Positions 1 through 6,254 of a stretch of 7,837 bases of DNA are shown piece after piece. The notes beneath the pieces were generated by a model. The model searched no databases, was not told the origin of the DNA, and saw only the letters and a program-made list of their open reading frames with translations. The stretch is from Pseudomonadota bacterium. Lineage in GTDB: Bacteria > Pseudomonadota > Gammaproteobacteria > Burkholderiales > SG8-39. Location: assembly GCA_003242425.1 (NCBI GenBank), contig QGUL01000068.1:1-7837 (forward strand), read 5' to 3'. Every line of letters begins with the position of its first letter. The first letter of the stretch is position 1. The position numbers were made by a program, and so were the translations under genes.

Positions 1-38
1 TTCTTTTGTGGGAAGGTTAGAATTGTTTTAGGGACAGG
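1..38. other. AT-rich segment joined to the broken helicase gene
   Basis: These bases are clearly poorer in G+C than everything to their right and do not continue the Lhr-like reading frame. They supply the last few codons and the TAA stop of the truncated helicase. They could be the extreme end of an insertion element, a short repeat unit (there is a TTTTAGGGACAG string at 26-37), or a contig-end artefact. Too little is visible to identify an element, and no transposase or complete inverted repeat can be seen. Confidence 0.5.
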
Positions 39-496
39 ATGTAGAGCGATTCCGGCGTCGTGACGAGGATGTGCGGCGGCGTGCGGCGCATGCGGTTGCG
101 CTCGGCGCTCGGGGTATCGCCGGTCCGCACCGCCGTGCGGATGTCGCAGGCGGTGGCGAGGCGCTCGCGGATGCCGCGCAACGGCCGCTGCAGGTTCTGT
201 TCGATGTCGTTCGACAGCGCCTTGAGCGGCGAGACATAGACGAGATAGACCTCGTCGGCGAGACCCTTTGCGCTTCCTTCAAGTACCAGGTCGTTGATCG
301 CCGCGAGAAAAGCCGCCAGCGTCTTGCCCGACCCGGTGGGCGCGGCGATGAGCGTATCGCGCCCGCGCGCGGTCGCCGCCCAGGCGCGGCGCTGCACTTC
401 GGTCGGCCGGCCGAAAGTGTCGGCGAACCAGCCCGCCACCGCCGGATGGAAGGCGGCGGGAAAGGCGTCTCCGGCGCGCAAGGAAGCGTGGGGCAT
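17..496 (-). pseudogene. lhr: 5' fragment of an Lhr-like DEAD/DEAH-box helicase, truncated
   Basis: The 159-residue frame starts like large Lhr-family superfamily 2 ATP-dependent helicases, which unwind nucleic acid in the cytoplasm and are usually about 1,400-1,500 residues long. Visible in order are an FHPAV..WF..FG.PT start with the Q-motif glutamine at 35, Walker A APTGSGKT (52-59), motif Ia [11 protein letters not shown] (87-97), the RTGDT segment (124-128) and motif Ib [11 protein letters not shown] (144-154). After residue ~154 the frame reads SLKQF and stops at TAA (17-19), where the family continues towards the DE-x-H Walker B motif. Walker B, helicase domain 2 and the whole C-terminal half are absent, so this piece cannot be an active helicase. 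The bases encoding the aberrant tail are AT-rich, unlike the rest. The ATG at 496 fits the usual family start. The fragment is a real 5' end joined to unrelated DNA, by insertion, deletion or an assembly error. Confidence 0.85.
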
Positions 497-611
497 GGGT
501 GCATTCTACGTGAGGGGCGGGGCGTGCTTTTGCAAGGGGCGCCGCCCGTCCTGGGCAATTCCACGACGCCGGCAGGGTTGCGCTGGAACAAGGCCGTGTC
601 CGGCGCCGGTC

Positions 612-620
612 TGTTATAAG
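612..620 (+). promoter_or_regulatory. candidate extended -10 promoter for the 646-1221 gene
   Basis: The string TG-T-TATAAG matches an extended -10 element (TGn followed by TATAAT with one mismatch) and stands 25 bases before the ATG at 646, in the 149-bp region between divergent genes. No good -35 hexamer lies 17 bases upstream, which extended -10 promoters can tolerate. It is the only AT-rich hexamer in this otherwise very GC-rich gap. This is a pattern match only. Confidence 0.35.
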
Positions 621-645
621 GGCCCTCCGCTGCAAGGAAGCCGCC

Positions 646-1221
646 ATGGAATGGACCTACGCCGAACGCCGTCCCGGACAGTCGCTGCAGGAATTCTTCG
701 CCCAGCACATCGACCACGAGGACGAGGAGAAGAGCTTCACCCTGCTCGCCCTGTCGCACGTCATGCGCGGCGTGTGCTACGGCGCCTACCGCTACGTCAA
801 CAAGCGCACCGGCATCGATCGCGTCAGCGCGCTCGTCATCCCCGTGCGGGTCGAACGGCGCAGCCCGCGCATCGGCTACCGCATCTACACCGAATACGAG
901 GCGCCGCTCGAACACCACCGCTGCCCGCGCAGCATCTACGCCATGCTCACGCGGTTCCGTCACTGCGAGGAATACGCCCACGCCAAAGCTTGGCGTGCGC
1001 GGGTCGAGGATTGGTACAGGAGCTCGAACGCGCCGCCGCTGCGCACCGGCATGCGGATCGTGTTCAAGCGTCCGGTACGCTTCGACAACGGCGAGCAACG
1101 CAGCGAGTTCATCGTCGCCGGCCTCAATCCGCTGCTGTTGCGCGGCGACGACGGTCGGGCTTATGCCATTCCGGATCTGCGCGAACGCATCGGCCGCGGC
1201 GATGCGCAGGTGACGGCCTGA
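646..1221 (+). CDS. conserved hypothetical protein, 191 aa (DUF6927-like layout)
   Basis: I do not recognise a function. The protein is soluble, with no signal peptide or membrane segment. The N-terminus (MEWTYAERRPGQSLQEFF), a beta-type stretch ALVIPVRV (62-69), a GYRIYTEYEAP.EH..CP segment (77-94) and an AWRARVEDWY segment (115-124) recall small uncharacterised proteins that begin M-W-T-Y/F and carry a G-Y-K/R-x-M/Y-x-E motif followed by C-P, such as DUF6927. That similarity is from memory and is distant. Four cysteines (44, 93, 107 and none paired as CxxC) and several histidines around 90-107 are present, but no metal site is obvious. The ATG at 646 is preceded by AAGGAAG (634-640), a good ribosome binding site. 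The gene diverges from the helicase fragment and converges tail to tail on the thioredoxin, so it appears to be a single-gene unit. Codon use matches its neighbours. Confidence 0.8.
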   Translation: MEWTYAERRPGQSLQEFFAQHIDHEDEEKSFTLLALSHVMRGVCYGAYRYVNKRTGIDRVSALVIPVRVERRSPRIGYRIYTEYEAPLEHHRCPRSIYAMLTRFRHCEEYAHAKAWRARVEDWYRSSNAPPLRTGMRIVFKRPVRFDNGEQRSEFIVAGLNPLLLRGDDGRAYAIPDLRERIGRGDAQVTA

Positions 1222-1222
1222 T

Positions 1223-1549
1223 TCAGGCTGCGATTCGCGCGAGCGCCTGACGGATCGCTTCCGCGCTTTCCGGGCGCACCAGGCGCGCGACCTCCATGCC
1301 GTCGCGCATGAAGACGAGCGTCGGCCACAGCTTGACGTTGAAACTGCGGCCCAGCGGCCGGCCGGGACCGTCCTCGATCTTGTAGTGCGCGACTGCCTCG
1401 AAGCCGGCAAAAGCTTCGGCGATGAGCGGCTGCGCCCGGCGGCAGTAGCCGCACCAGGGCGTGCCGAACTCGACCACCACCGGGCCTTTGAGGGCGTCGA
1501 TCTCTTCGCGCGCGGGCGCTTCGCTCGCGTAACTCTGCTGCAAAGTCAT
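1223..1549 (-). CDS. thioredoxin family protein, 108 aa, WCGYC active site
   Basis: This is a single-domain cytoplasmic thioredoxin-fold protein expected to exchange thiols and disulfides with partner proteins. The active site is WCGYC (cysteines 33 and 36), after a VVVEFGTP beta strand. The cis-proline lies in KLWPTLVF (P76), and the strand-turn FMRDGMEVARL (80-90) is the usual end of the fold. The length is normal for a thioredoxin. The Tyr replaces the Pro of classical WCGPC, which usually makes the pair less strongly reducing; housekeeping trxA is therefore unlikely. The frame is open further upstream to 1816, but that part has no thioredoxin homology, so the ATG at 1549 is chosen. No strong ribosome binding site precedes it. 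A weak -10-like TATGCT lies at 1579-1584 on this strand. A terminator isolates it from the upstream 271-residue gene. Only one base separates its stop from that of the converging 646-1221 gene. Confidence 0.92.
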   Translation of the reverse strand: MTLQQSYASEAPAREEIDALKGPVVVEFGTPWCGYCRRAQPLIAEAFAGFEAVAHYKIEDGPGRPLGRSFNVKLWPTLVFMRDGMEVARLVRPESAEAIRQALARIAA

Positions 1550-1642
1550 GAATGTCGATTGCGATGGCAAGGCGCGCAAGCATACCCGATGCGCGCCGCC
1601 ATGCCGCCGGAGAGGCCGTAAACGGAAGCCGCAGCGCCCGCT

Positions 1643-1669
1643 AGAAAACGAGCCGCGAGCTTTCGCGGC
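1643..1669 (-). terminator. intrinsic terminator after the 271-aa gene
   Basis: On the minus strand a 7-bp GC-rich stem (GCCGCGA/TCGCGGC; arms 1663-1669 and 1652-1658) with a 4-base loop is followed by TCGTTTTCT. It lies 10 bases after the stop codon of the gene ending at 1680, the classical arrangement for a Rho-independent terminator. It separates that gene from the thioredoxin downstream. Confidence 0.65.
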
Positions 1670-1679
1670 GAGGGGGTGA

Positions 1680-2495
1680 TCAGGACGAACCGAGCCGCTC
1701 GACGACCGCCTGCTGACGCTCGTCGAGCAGCGCGCCCCAGGTCCGCAGCAGCTCGCCGGCATTGGCGTAGACGAGCCGCTCGCCGCGCGCCGTGGCACTG
1801 CACGAACGCACGGCAATGCCTTCTTCCGTGCGCTCCAGTTCGAGCCGCAGATCGGGCCCGATGTAGAGCACGGTGGGTTCGGCCCGCTCGGCCGCGGCGC
1901 GCGAACGGACGACCGTGGGCCGGACGACGCGCTCGGCAGCCGCGAAGACGCGGACCTCGCTTTCCAGCAGTTCGCTCAGCATGCGGTCGTACATCGCGCA
2001 GCGCACGGCATCCGGAAACCCCGTCTTCAGTTTCAGCGTCATGCCGGTCGCGTCGCGCAGCGGTTCCGCCACGCAATCGCCGTAGAAATAGACCACCGCG
2101 CAGCCCAGGGCCATGGCTTCGCGCGCGCCGGCCGAACACAGGGTGAAGCGCAGGACCGGCGTCCCGCCGAGCCGGTCCAGCGCGATACGCACGTCGCGCT
2201 TCAGGGCCTCGGCCATCGCCTTGCGGGCCTGCTCGGTGCCCAGCAGCTTCTCGTTGAAGTAGCGGAAGGTCTTGCCGCTCAGCGCGGCGGCGATCGCCAC
2301 CTGGCGCGACAAAGGAATGTTGCGGATCAGCACCCGCGCGAGGCACAGGAAGCTCACCCCGATCGCGAACCACTGCAGCACCGGCATGAAGAACACCGCC
2401 GCCAGCATGGCCAGGAAAATCGAAACGCGGGGAATCCAGAGACATTGCCCCGCTATACGCTGCATCAACAGCGTGTCCAGGATCGGGATACCCAT
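1680..2495 (-). CDS. membrane-anchored protein of unknown function, 271 aa
   Basis: I do not recognise this family. After about 22 residues, two adjacent hydrophobic stretches (about 24-39 and 41-58, the second rich in Phe, Leu and Cys) look like a membrane hairpin or two short transmembrane helices. Both termini would then probably be cytoplasmic. The rest is soluble: a Lys/Arg-rich helical part (75-110), a segment with GGTPVLRFTLCSAGAREAMA (110-129) and GCAVVYFYGDCVAEPLRD (131-148), then an alpha/beta tail. Six cysteines are present (18, 51, 120, 132, 141, 166) plus one at 232; none form CxxC. No Walker, kinase or protease motif is visible. The frame could begin 17 codons earlier, but GGAGGAGG just before the internal ATG fixes the start at 2495. 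The gene diverges from the AI-2E-family transporter and ends at an intrinsic terminator, so it is probably monocistronic. Confidence 0.8.
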   Translation of the reverse strand: MGIPILDTLLMQRIAGQCLWIPRVSIFLAMLAAVFFMPVLQWFAIGVSFLCLARVLIRNIPLSRQVAIAAALSGKTFRYFNEKLLGTEQARKAMAEALKRDVRIALDRLGGTPVLRFTLCSAGAREAMALGCAVVYFYGDCVAEPLRDATGMTLKLKTGFPDAVRCAMYDRMLSELLESEVRVFAAAERVVRPTVVRSRAAAERAEPTVLYIGPDLRLELERTEEGIAVRSCSATARGERLVYANAGELLRTWGALLDERQQAVVERLGSS

Positions 2496-2497
2496 TT

Positions 2498-2505
2498 CCT
2501 CCTCC
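2498..2505 (-). promoter_or_regulatory. strong ribosome binding site deciding the start at 2495
   Basis: The minus strand reads GGAGGAGG-AA-ATG. The first GGAGG is five bases from the ATG. No comparable site precedes the alternative in-frame ATG at 2546, so the shorter 271-residue product is preferred. Confidence 0.75.
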
Positions 2506-2538
2506 AAAAAAGGGATGCCTGCTCCTTTGCCGAGAGTT

Positions 2539-2555
2539 AAGCCCAACGCGGGCTT
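2539..2555. repeat. short inverted repeat in the divergent intergenic region
   Basis: AAGCCC (2539-2544) and GGGCTT (2550-2555) form a perfect 6-bp inverted repeat with a 5-base gap, between two divergently transcribed genes. On the minus strand it sits inside a poor -35/-10-like pair (TTGCAG, 17 bases, TTAACT), so it could be an operator or merely a small hairpin. I see no experimental or family reason to name a regulator. Confidence 0.3.
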
Positions 2556-2662
2556 TCCTGCAATCGCCGCAGCCGCCGGAAGGCGAAATGTGCCCCGTCC
2601 GTCCGCCCGGGCACGCTAATGGCTGAACCGTCGCTGCTTTCCCCCGCCTTTCCGGAGCGTGC

Positions 2663-4474
2663 ATGGCCGTCACCACGGTACGACCGTCCAACGACCGCCT
2701 GATGCTGTCGGTGCTGGCGGTATTGGCGCTGCTGTGGTTCGCCGAGGACGTGCTGGTGCCGCTGGCGCTCGCCACGCTGCTGAGCTTCCTGCTCGCGCCG
2801 CTGGTGAACCGGCTGCAGTGCTGGGGCGTCCCGCGCATCCTGTCGGTGCTCCTCACGGCGCTTTTCGCCTTCACGGTGCTGGCCGGCGTGCTCTACGTGG
2901 TCGGCAGCCAGTTCCTGAGCCTCGCCGAATCGCTGCCGCAATACAAAAGCAACCTCGTCGAGCGCATCCAGACCCTGCGCAGCCCCGCCGGCGGCAGCCT
3001 GCAGGAAGGCAAGGAAACCATCGAGGAGCTGAGCGAGGAACTGCAGAAGGCCGCGCCCGGCAAGCCGGACAGCCGGCCCGTGCAGAAGGTGCAGGTGGTG
3101 GATCCGCCGCCCAACGCCGTCGAAATGATCCGCAGCGTGCTCGGACCGCTGGTGCAGCCGCTCGGCACCGCCGCGGTGGTGATCGTGTTCGTCATTTTCA
3201 TGCTGCTGCAGCGGGAGGACCTGCGCGACCGCCTCATCGCGCTCGTCGGCGTACAGGACCTGCACGCCACCACCCAGGCGATGGACGACGCCGCGGCGCG
3301 CGTCAGCCGCTTCCTGCTCATGCAGTTGCTCATCAACGGCATGCAGGGCATCGCGGTGGCGGTCGGGCTGTGGCTGATCGGCGTGCCCAACGCCGCGCTG
3401 TGGGGCGCGCTGACGACCGTGCTGCGCTTCATCCCCTATGTCGGGCCGTGGCTCGCGGCGATGATGCCCATCGCGCTCTCCTTCGCGGTGTTCGAGGGCT
3501 GGGCCGAGCCGCTCATGACCATCGGCCTGTTCGTGGTGCTGGAAACGGTGAGCAACAACTTCCTCGAACCCTGGCTGTACGGCACGCGCACCGGCGTCTC
3601 GCAGCTCGCACTGCTCGTCGCGGCGGTGTTCTGGACCTGGCTGTGGGGCGCGGCGGGGCTGTTCCTGTCGACGCCCATGACGGTGTGCCTGGTGGTGATG
3701 GGCAAATACATCCCGCAGTTCGCGTTCCTCAGCATCCTGCTGAGCGACGAACCGGTGCTGAAACCGGCGCAGCGCTTCTACCAGCGCCTGCTCGCGCGCG
3801 ATCCCGAAGAGGCCGAAGACCTGCTCGACGAGCTCGGCAGGCAGCGCACGCCGCTCGAACTTTGCGACGAGGTGCTGGTGCCGACGCTGCAGATGGCCGA
3901 GCAGAACCATCAGCGCGGGCTGCTCGACGAGGCGACGCGGCGCTACATCGTCGAACAGACAGGCGAGCTGGGCGCGGCGCTCTACGAAGACAACCCGGCG
4001 CCGCAAGCGCTGCCGAACGGCGCGCGCTTCACGGTGCTCAACCTTCCCGCCGCGGACGAAGCCGACGAAGCGGCGGCGCGGCTGTTCGGCCTGCAGCTTG
4101 CGCATGAGGGCATCGACAGCCGCCACGTCACGATCGATGCGCTCAAGGTCGAGATGCTGGACGAGGTCGGCGCGCTGCATCCCAACGTGGTCTGCATCTC
4201 CGCGCTGCCGCCCGCGGCCATGAGCCACGCGCGCTATCTCTGCAAGCGCCTGCGCGCGCGCTTTCCCGACGTGCCCATCGTGGTCGGCCTGTGGGGCGCC
4301 GAAGGCGACATGGGGCGCGCCTGCGAGCGGCTCAAGACCGTGGGATGCGCGGCGGTGTTCACCGGCTTCGCCGACGCCGTGGACGAAATGAAGCAGCGCC
4401 GCCAGCACGTCCTGCAGGGCATCAAACCGCTTCCGGCCAGGACGGCGCAAGGCGGCGGGCACTCCGTTGGCTAG
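2663..4474 (+). CDS. AI-2E family transporter (PerM-like) with C-terminal B12-binding-like domain
   Basis: This 603-residue inner-membrane protein belongs to the AI-2E/PerM (DUF20, formerly UPF0118) family. The name comes from TqsA, an autoinducer-2 exporter, but members transport various or unknown substrates, including Na+/H+ antiport. Two or three N-terminal helices lie at about 14-47 and 58-82, then a charged extramembrane loop (90-165). The membrane core is at about 166-355, with the family hallmarks RFIPYVGPWL (255-264) and NNFLEPWLYG (298-307). Family members usually end soon after the last helix at ~355. This one continues with about 250 cytoplasmic residues: a helical linker (363-440), then an alternating beta/alpha domain (455-585) resembling cobalamin-binding Rossmann domains (NVVCISALPP, PDVPIVVGLWG, GCAAVFTGFADAV). 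The cobalamin-ligand DxHxxG motif is missing. CCGGAG precedes the ATG. The gene lies 29 bp upstream of the VTT-domain gene and is likely co-transcribed with it. Confidence 0.92.
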   Translation: MAVTTVRPSNDRLMLSVLAVLALLWFAEDVLVPLALATLLSFLLAPLVNRLQCWGVPRILSVLLTALFAFTVLAGVLYVVGSQFLSLAESLPQYKSNLVERIQTLRSPAGGSLQEGKETIEELSEELQKAAPGKPDSRPVQKVQVVDPPPNAVEMIRSVLGPLVQPLGTAAVVIVFVIFMLLQREDLRDRLIALVGVQDLHATTQAMDDAAARVSRFLLMQLLINGMQGIAVAVGLWLIGVPNAALWGALTTVLRFIPYVGPWLAAMMPIALSFAVFEGWAEPLMTIGLFVVLETVSNNFLEPWLYGTRTGVSQLALLVAAVFWTWLWGAAGLFLSTPMTVCLVVMGKYIPQFAFLSILLSDEPVLKPAQRFYQRLLARDPEEAEDLLDELGRQRTPLELCDEVLVPTLQMAEQNHQRGLLDEATRRYIVEQTGELGAALYEDNPAPQALPNGARFTVLNLPAADEADEAAARLFGLQLAHEGIDSRHVTIDALKVEMLDEVGALHPNVVCISALPPAAMSHARYLCKRLRARFPDVPIVVGLWGAEGDMGRACERLKTVGCAAVFTGFADAVDEMKQRRQHVLQGIKPLPARTAQGGGHSVG

Positions 4475-4503
4475 AACGAATCGGGACACGCATCGAGCCG
4501 CCC

Positions 4504-5214
4504 ATGACCGCCGACACCGCCCGCCCGAAGAAGCGACCGCGCAAGCCCGCCTGGGGCAAGCTCGTGGCGGCGGCAGTCGTCATCGCCGCGCTGACGGCGG
4601 CCTGGCGCTACACGCCGCTCGCCGACTATCTCACGGCTCAACGCATCGGCGCCTGGGCGCGCTACGTGCGCGAGATGCAGCTCGCGCCGCTGTGGACGGT
4701 GATCGCCTACGTGGTGACGAGCTACCTGATGTTCCCGCGGCCGCTGCTCACCCTCTTCACCGTCATCGCCTTCGGGCCGTGGCTGGGTTTCACCTACAGC
4801 ATGCTCGGCATCATGGTGGCGGCGCTGTCGCGTTACTACGTCGGCCGCCTGCTGCCGCCCGACTTCATCCGCAAGCTGATGGGCGACAAGATGGACCGCA
4901 TCGGCGACCGGCTGCGCGATCACGGTTTCCTCACCGTCTTCGCCATCCGCGTGGTGCCGGTGGCGCCCTTCCCGGTGGAAGGTTTCGCCGCCGGCGCGAA
5001 GCGCCTGCGCGTGTGGGATTACAGCCTCGGCACCTTTCTCGGCATGCTGCCCGGCGTGCTCGCCACCACCATCTTCGGCCGCGAGATCGAACGCGCGCTG
5101 AACGACCCCTCGCAGATCAACTACTGGGTGCTGGGCGGCGTGGTGCTGGCGCTCATCCTCGTCACCGTGCTGGTGGGCCGCTGGCTCAACAAGCTGCAGG
5201 CGGCGCCGGCCTAG
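4504..5214 (+). CDS. TVP38/TMEM64 (VTT domain) family membrane protein, 236 aa
   Basis: This is an integral membrane protein of the VTT/DedA superfamily, whose members include lipid scramblases and proteins needed for membrane homeostasis; the substrate here is unknown. After a basic N-terminus (KKRPRKP, 9-15) come a first helix at about 18-34, hydrophobic segments at about 62-77 and 80-108, a cytoplasmic helix-rich linker (114-141), the re-entrant hallmark region RVVPVAPFPVEGFAAG (149-164), a helix at about 174-192, and a last helix at 207-226. The VAPFPVEGFAAGAKRLR...GTFLGMLPG pattern closely resembles the VTT domain often fused to phospholipase D-like enzymes. Here it stands alone, with no PLD HKD domain. 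The ATG at 4504 is preferred because it is the first start after the upstream stop (4474), though its ribosome binding site is weak, suggesting translation tied to the upstream gene. Confidence 0.88.
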   Translation: MTADTARPKKRPRKPAWGKLVAAAVVIAALTAAWRYTPLADYLTAQRIGAWARYVREMQLAPLWTVIAYVVTSYLMFPRPLLTLFTVIAFGPWLGFTYSMLGIMVAALSRYYVGRLLPPDFIRKLMGDKMDRIGDRLRDHGFLTVFAIRVVPVAPFPVEGFAAGAKRLRVWDYSLGTFLGMLPGVLATTIFGREIERALNDPSQINYWVLGGVVLALILVTVLVGRWLNKLQAAPA

Positions 5215-5250
5215 CCGCGCGCAAGCGGCGGACGAAGCGCGCACTGGTCT

Positions 5251-5290
5251 GAACGGGAGATGACCGTTCGCCCCGCGCGAGGGCGAACGG
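5251..5290. terminator. hairpin between convergent genes, probable bidirectional terminator
   Basis: CCGTTCGCCC (5264-5273) and GGGCGAACGG (5281-5290) form a perfect 10-bp stem with a 7-base loop, midway between the stop of the VTT gene (5214) and the stop of the redoxin gene (5298). A second GAACGG at 5251-5256 can pair with CCGTTC at 5264-5269 and form an alternative 6-bp stem. Neither strand has a real T-tract afterwards, so it is not a textbook intrinsic terminator. Its position between converging transcripts still suggests termination or 3'-end protection. Confidence 0.55.
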
Positions 5291-5297
5291 CCTTGGA

Positions 5298-5906
<609 letters not shown>

Positions 5907-5934
5907 ACGTCCTCCTCGATGAAAAACCTCTGTG

Positions 5935-6222
5935 CTAACGCCCGCGGATCAAAACCGCGTCCTCCGGCACGCGCCGGCCCAGTTCGCGGCAGTCGCCGGA
6001 CGGCGGCTGCTGGCCGGGCGGCCGGTCGGGATACCAGATGCGGCATTGACCGGGCGGCGGCATGTGCCCGGGCGGCACGTTCACGCGTGCGCCGGCGTCG
6101 GCGCCGCGCGCGTGCGAAGGCGGCCCGTGCCGCTCGTCGTGATGGCGATCGTAATGCATGCAGCCGGCCAATGCGGCGACGAGCGCGGCAGCGGCCACCG
6201 GGCCTCTCGATCGGCGGGTCAT
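5935..6222 (-). CDS. small His-rich lipoprotein, 95 aa
   Basis: The frame is open far upstream inside the DsbD-like gene. The true start is the ATG at 6222, because GAGGAG (6230-6235) lies seven bases before it and the first residues form a lipoprotein signal: MTRRSRG, hydrophobic 8-19, lipobox LAGC with acylated Cys21. The residues after it (MHYDRHHDERHG) carry no Asp at +2, so transfer to the outer membrane is expected. This stretch is rich in histidine and could bind a metal, which is inference only. The C-terminal half, VNVPPGHMPPPGQCRIWY and PDRPPGQQPPSGDCREL, resembles a recurrent proline-glycine motif of uncharacterised proteobacterial lipoproteins, with C60 and C78 placed for a disulfide. 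It lies 32 bp after the DsbD-like gene and 28 bp before the redoxin gene, so it is probably translated from the same transcript. Its function is unknown. Confidence 0.78.
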   Translation of the reverse strand: MTRRSRGPVAAAALVAALAGCMHYDRHHDERHGPPSHARGADAGARVNVPPGHMPPPGQCRIWYPDRPPGQQPPSGDCRELGRRVPEDAVLIRGR

Positions 6223-6229
6223 GTCGTGT

Positions 6230-6235
6230 CTCCTC
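6230..6235 (-). promoter_or_regulatory. ribosome binding site fixing the lipoprotein start
   Basis: The minus strand reads GAGGAG-ACACGAC-ATG. This site selects the ATG at 6222 within a frame that stays open for more than 1.3 kb upstream, and so separates the real 95-residue gene from an overlapping spurious one. Confidence 0.65.
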
Positions 6236-6254
6236 GAAGGTGTCGTGCCGCGCG

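Noticed and set aside
28..1410. A 460-codon minus-strand frame spanning the helicase fragment and the 191-residue gene
   Set aside because: It is Arg/Ala/Ser-rich without motifs and contradicts two well-supported genes in other frames.
1223..1816. A 197-codon version of the thioredoxin with a long N-terminal extension
   Set aside because: The extra 89 residues are Arg/Ser/Pro-rich, run through the terminator and into the neighbouring gene, and have no thioredoxin similarity.
2518..2546. A sigma70 promoter for the 271-residue gene (TTGCAG, 17 bases, TTAACT)
   Set aside because: Spacing is right, but each hexamer matches consensus at only about three of six positions, so it is not listed as a promoter.
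4060..4474. A functional cobalamin-binding domain in the permease tail
   Set aside because: The fold-like pattern is there, but the DxHxxG histidine ligand motif is absent, so cobalamin binding is not claimed.
2537..4489. A 650-codon open frame on the minus strand opposite the AI-2E-family gene
   Set aside because: Its translation is a low-complexity run of His, Gln, Arg and Glu with no domain, as expected from the mirror of a GC-rich gene. The plus-strand frame has clear family motifs.
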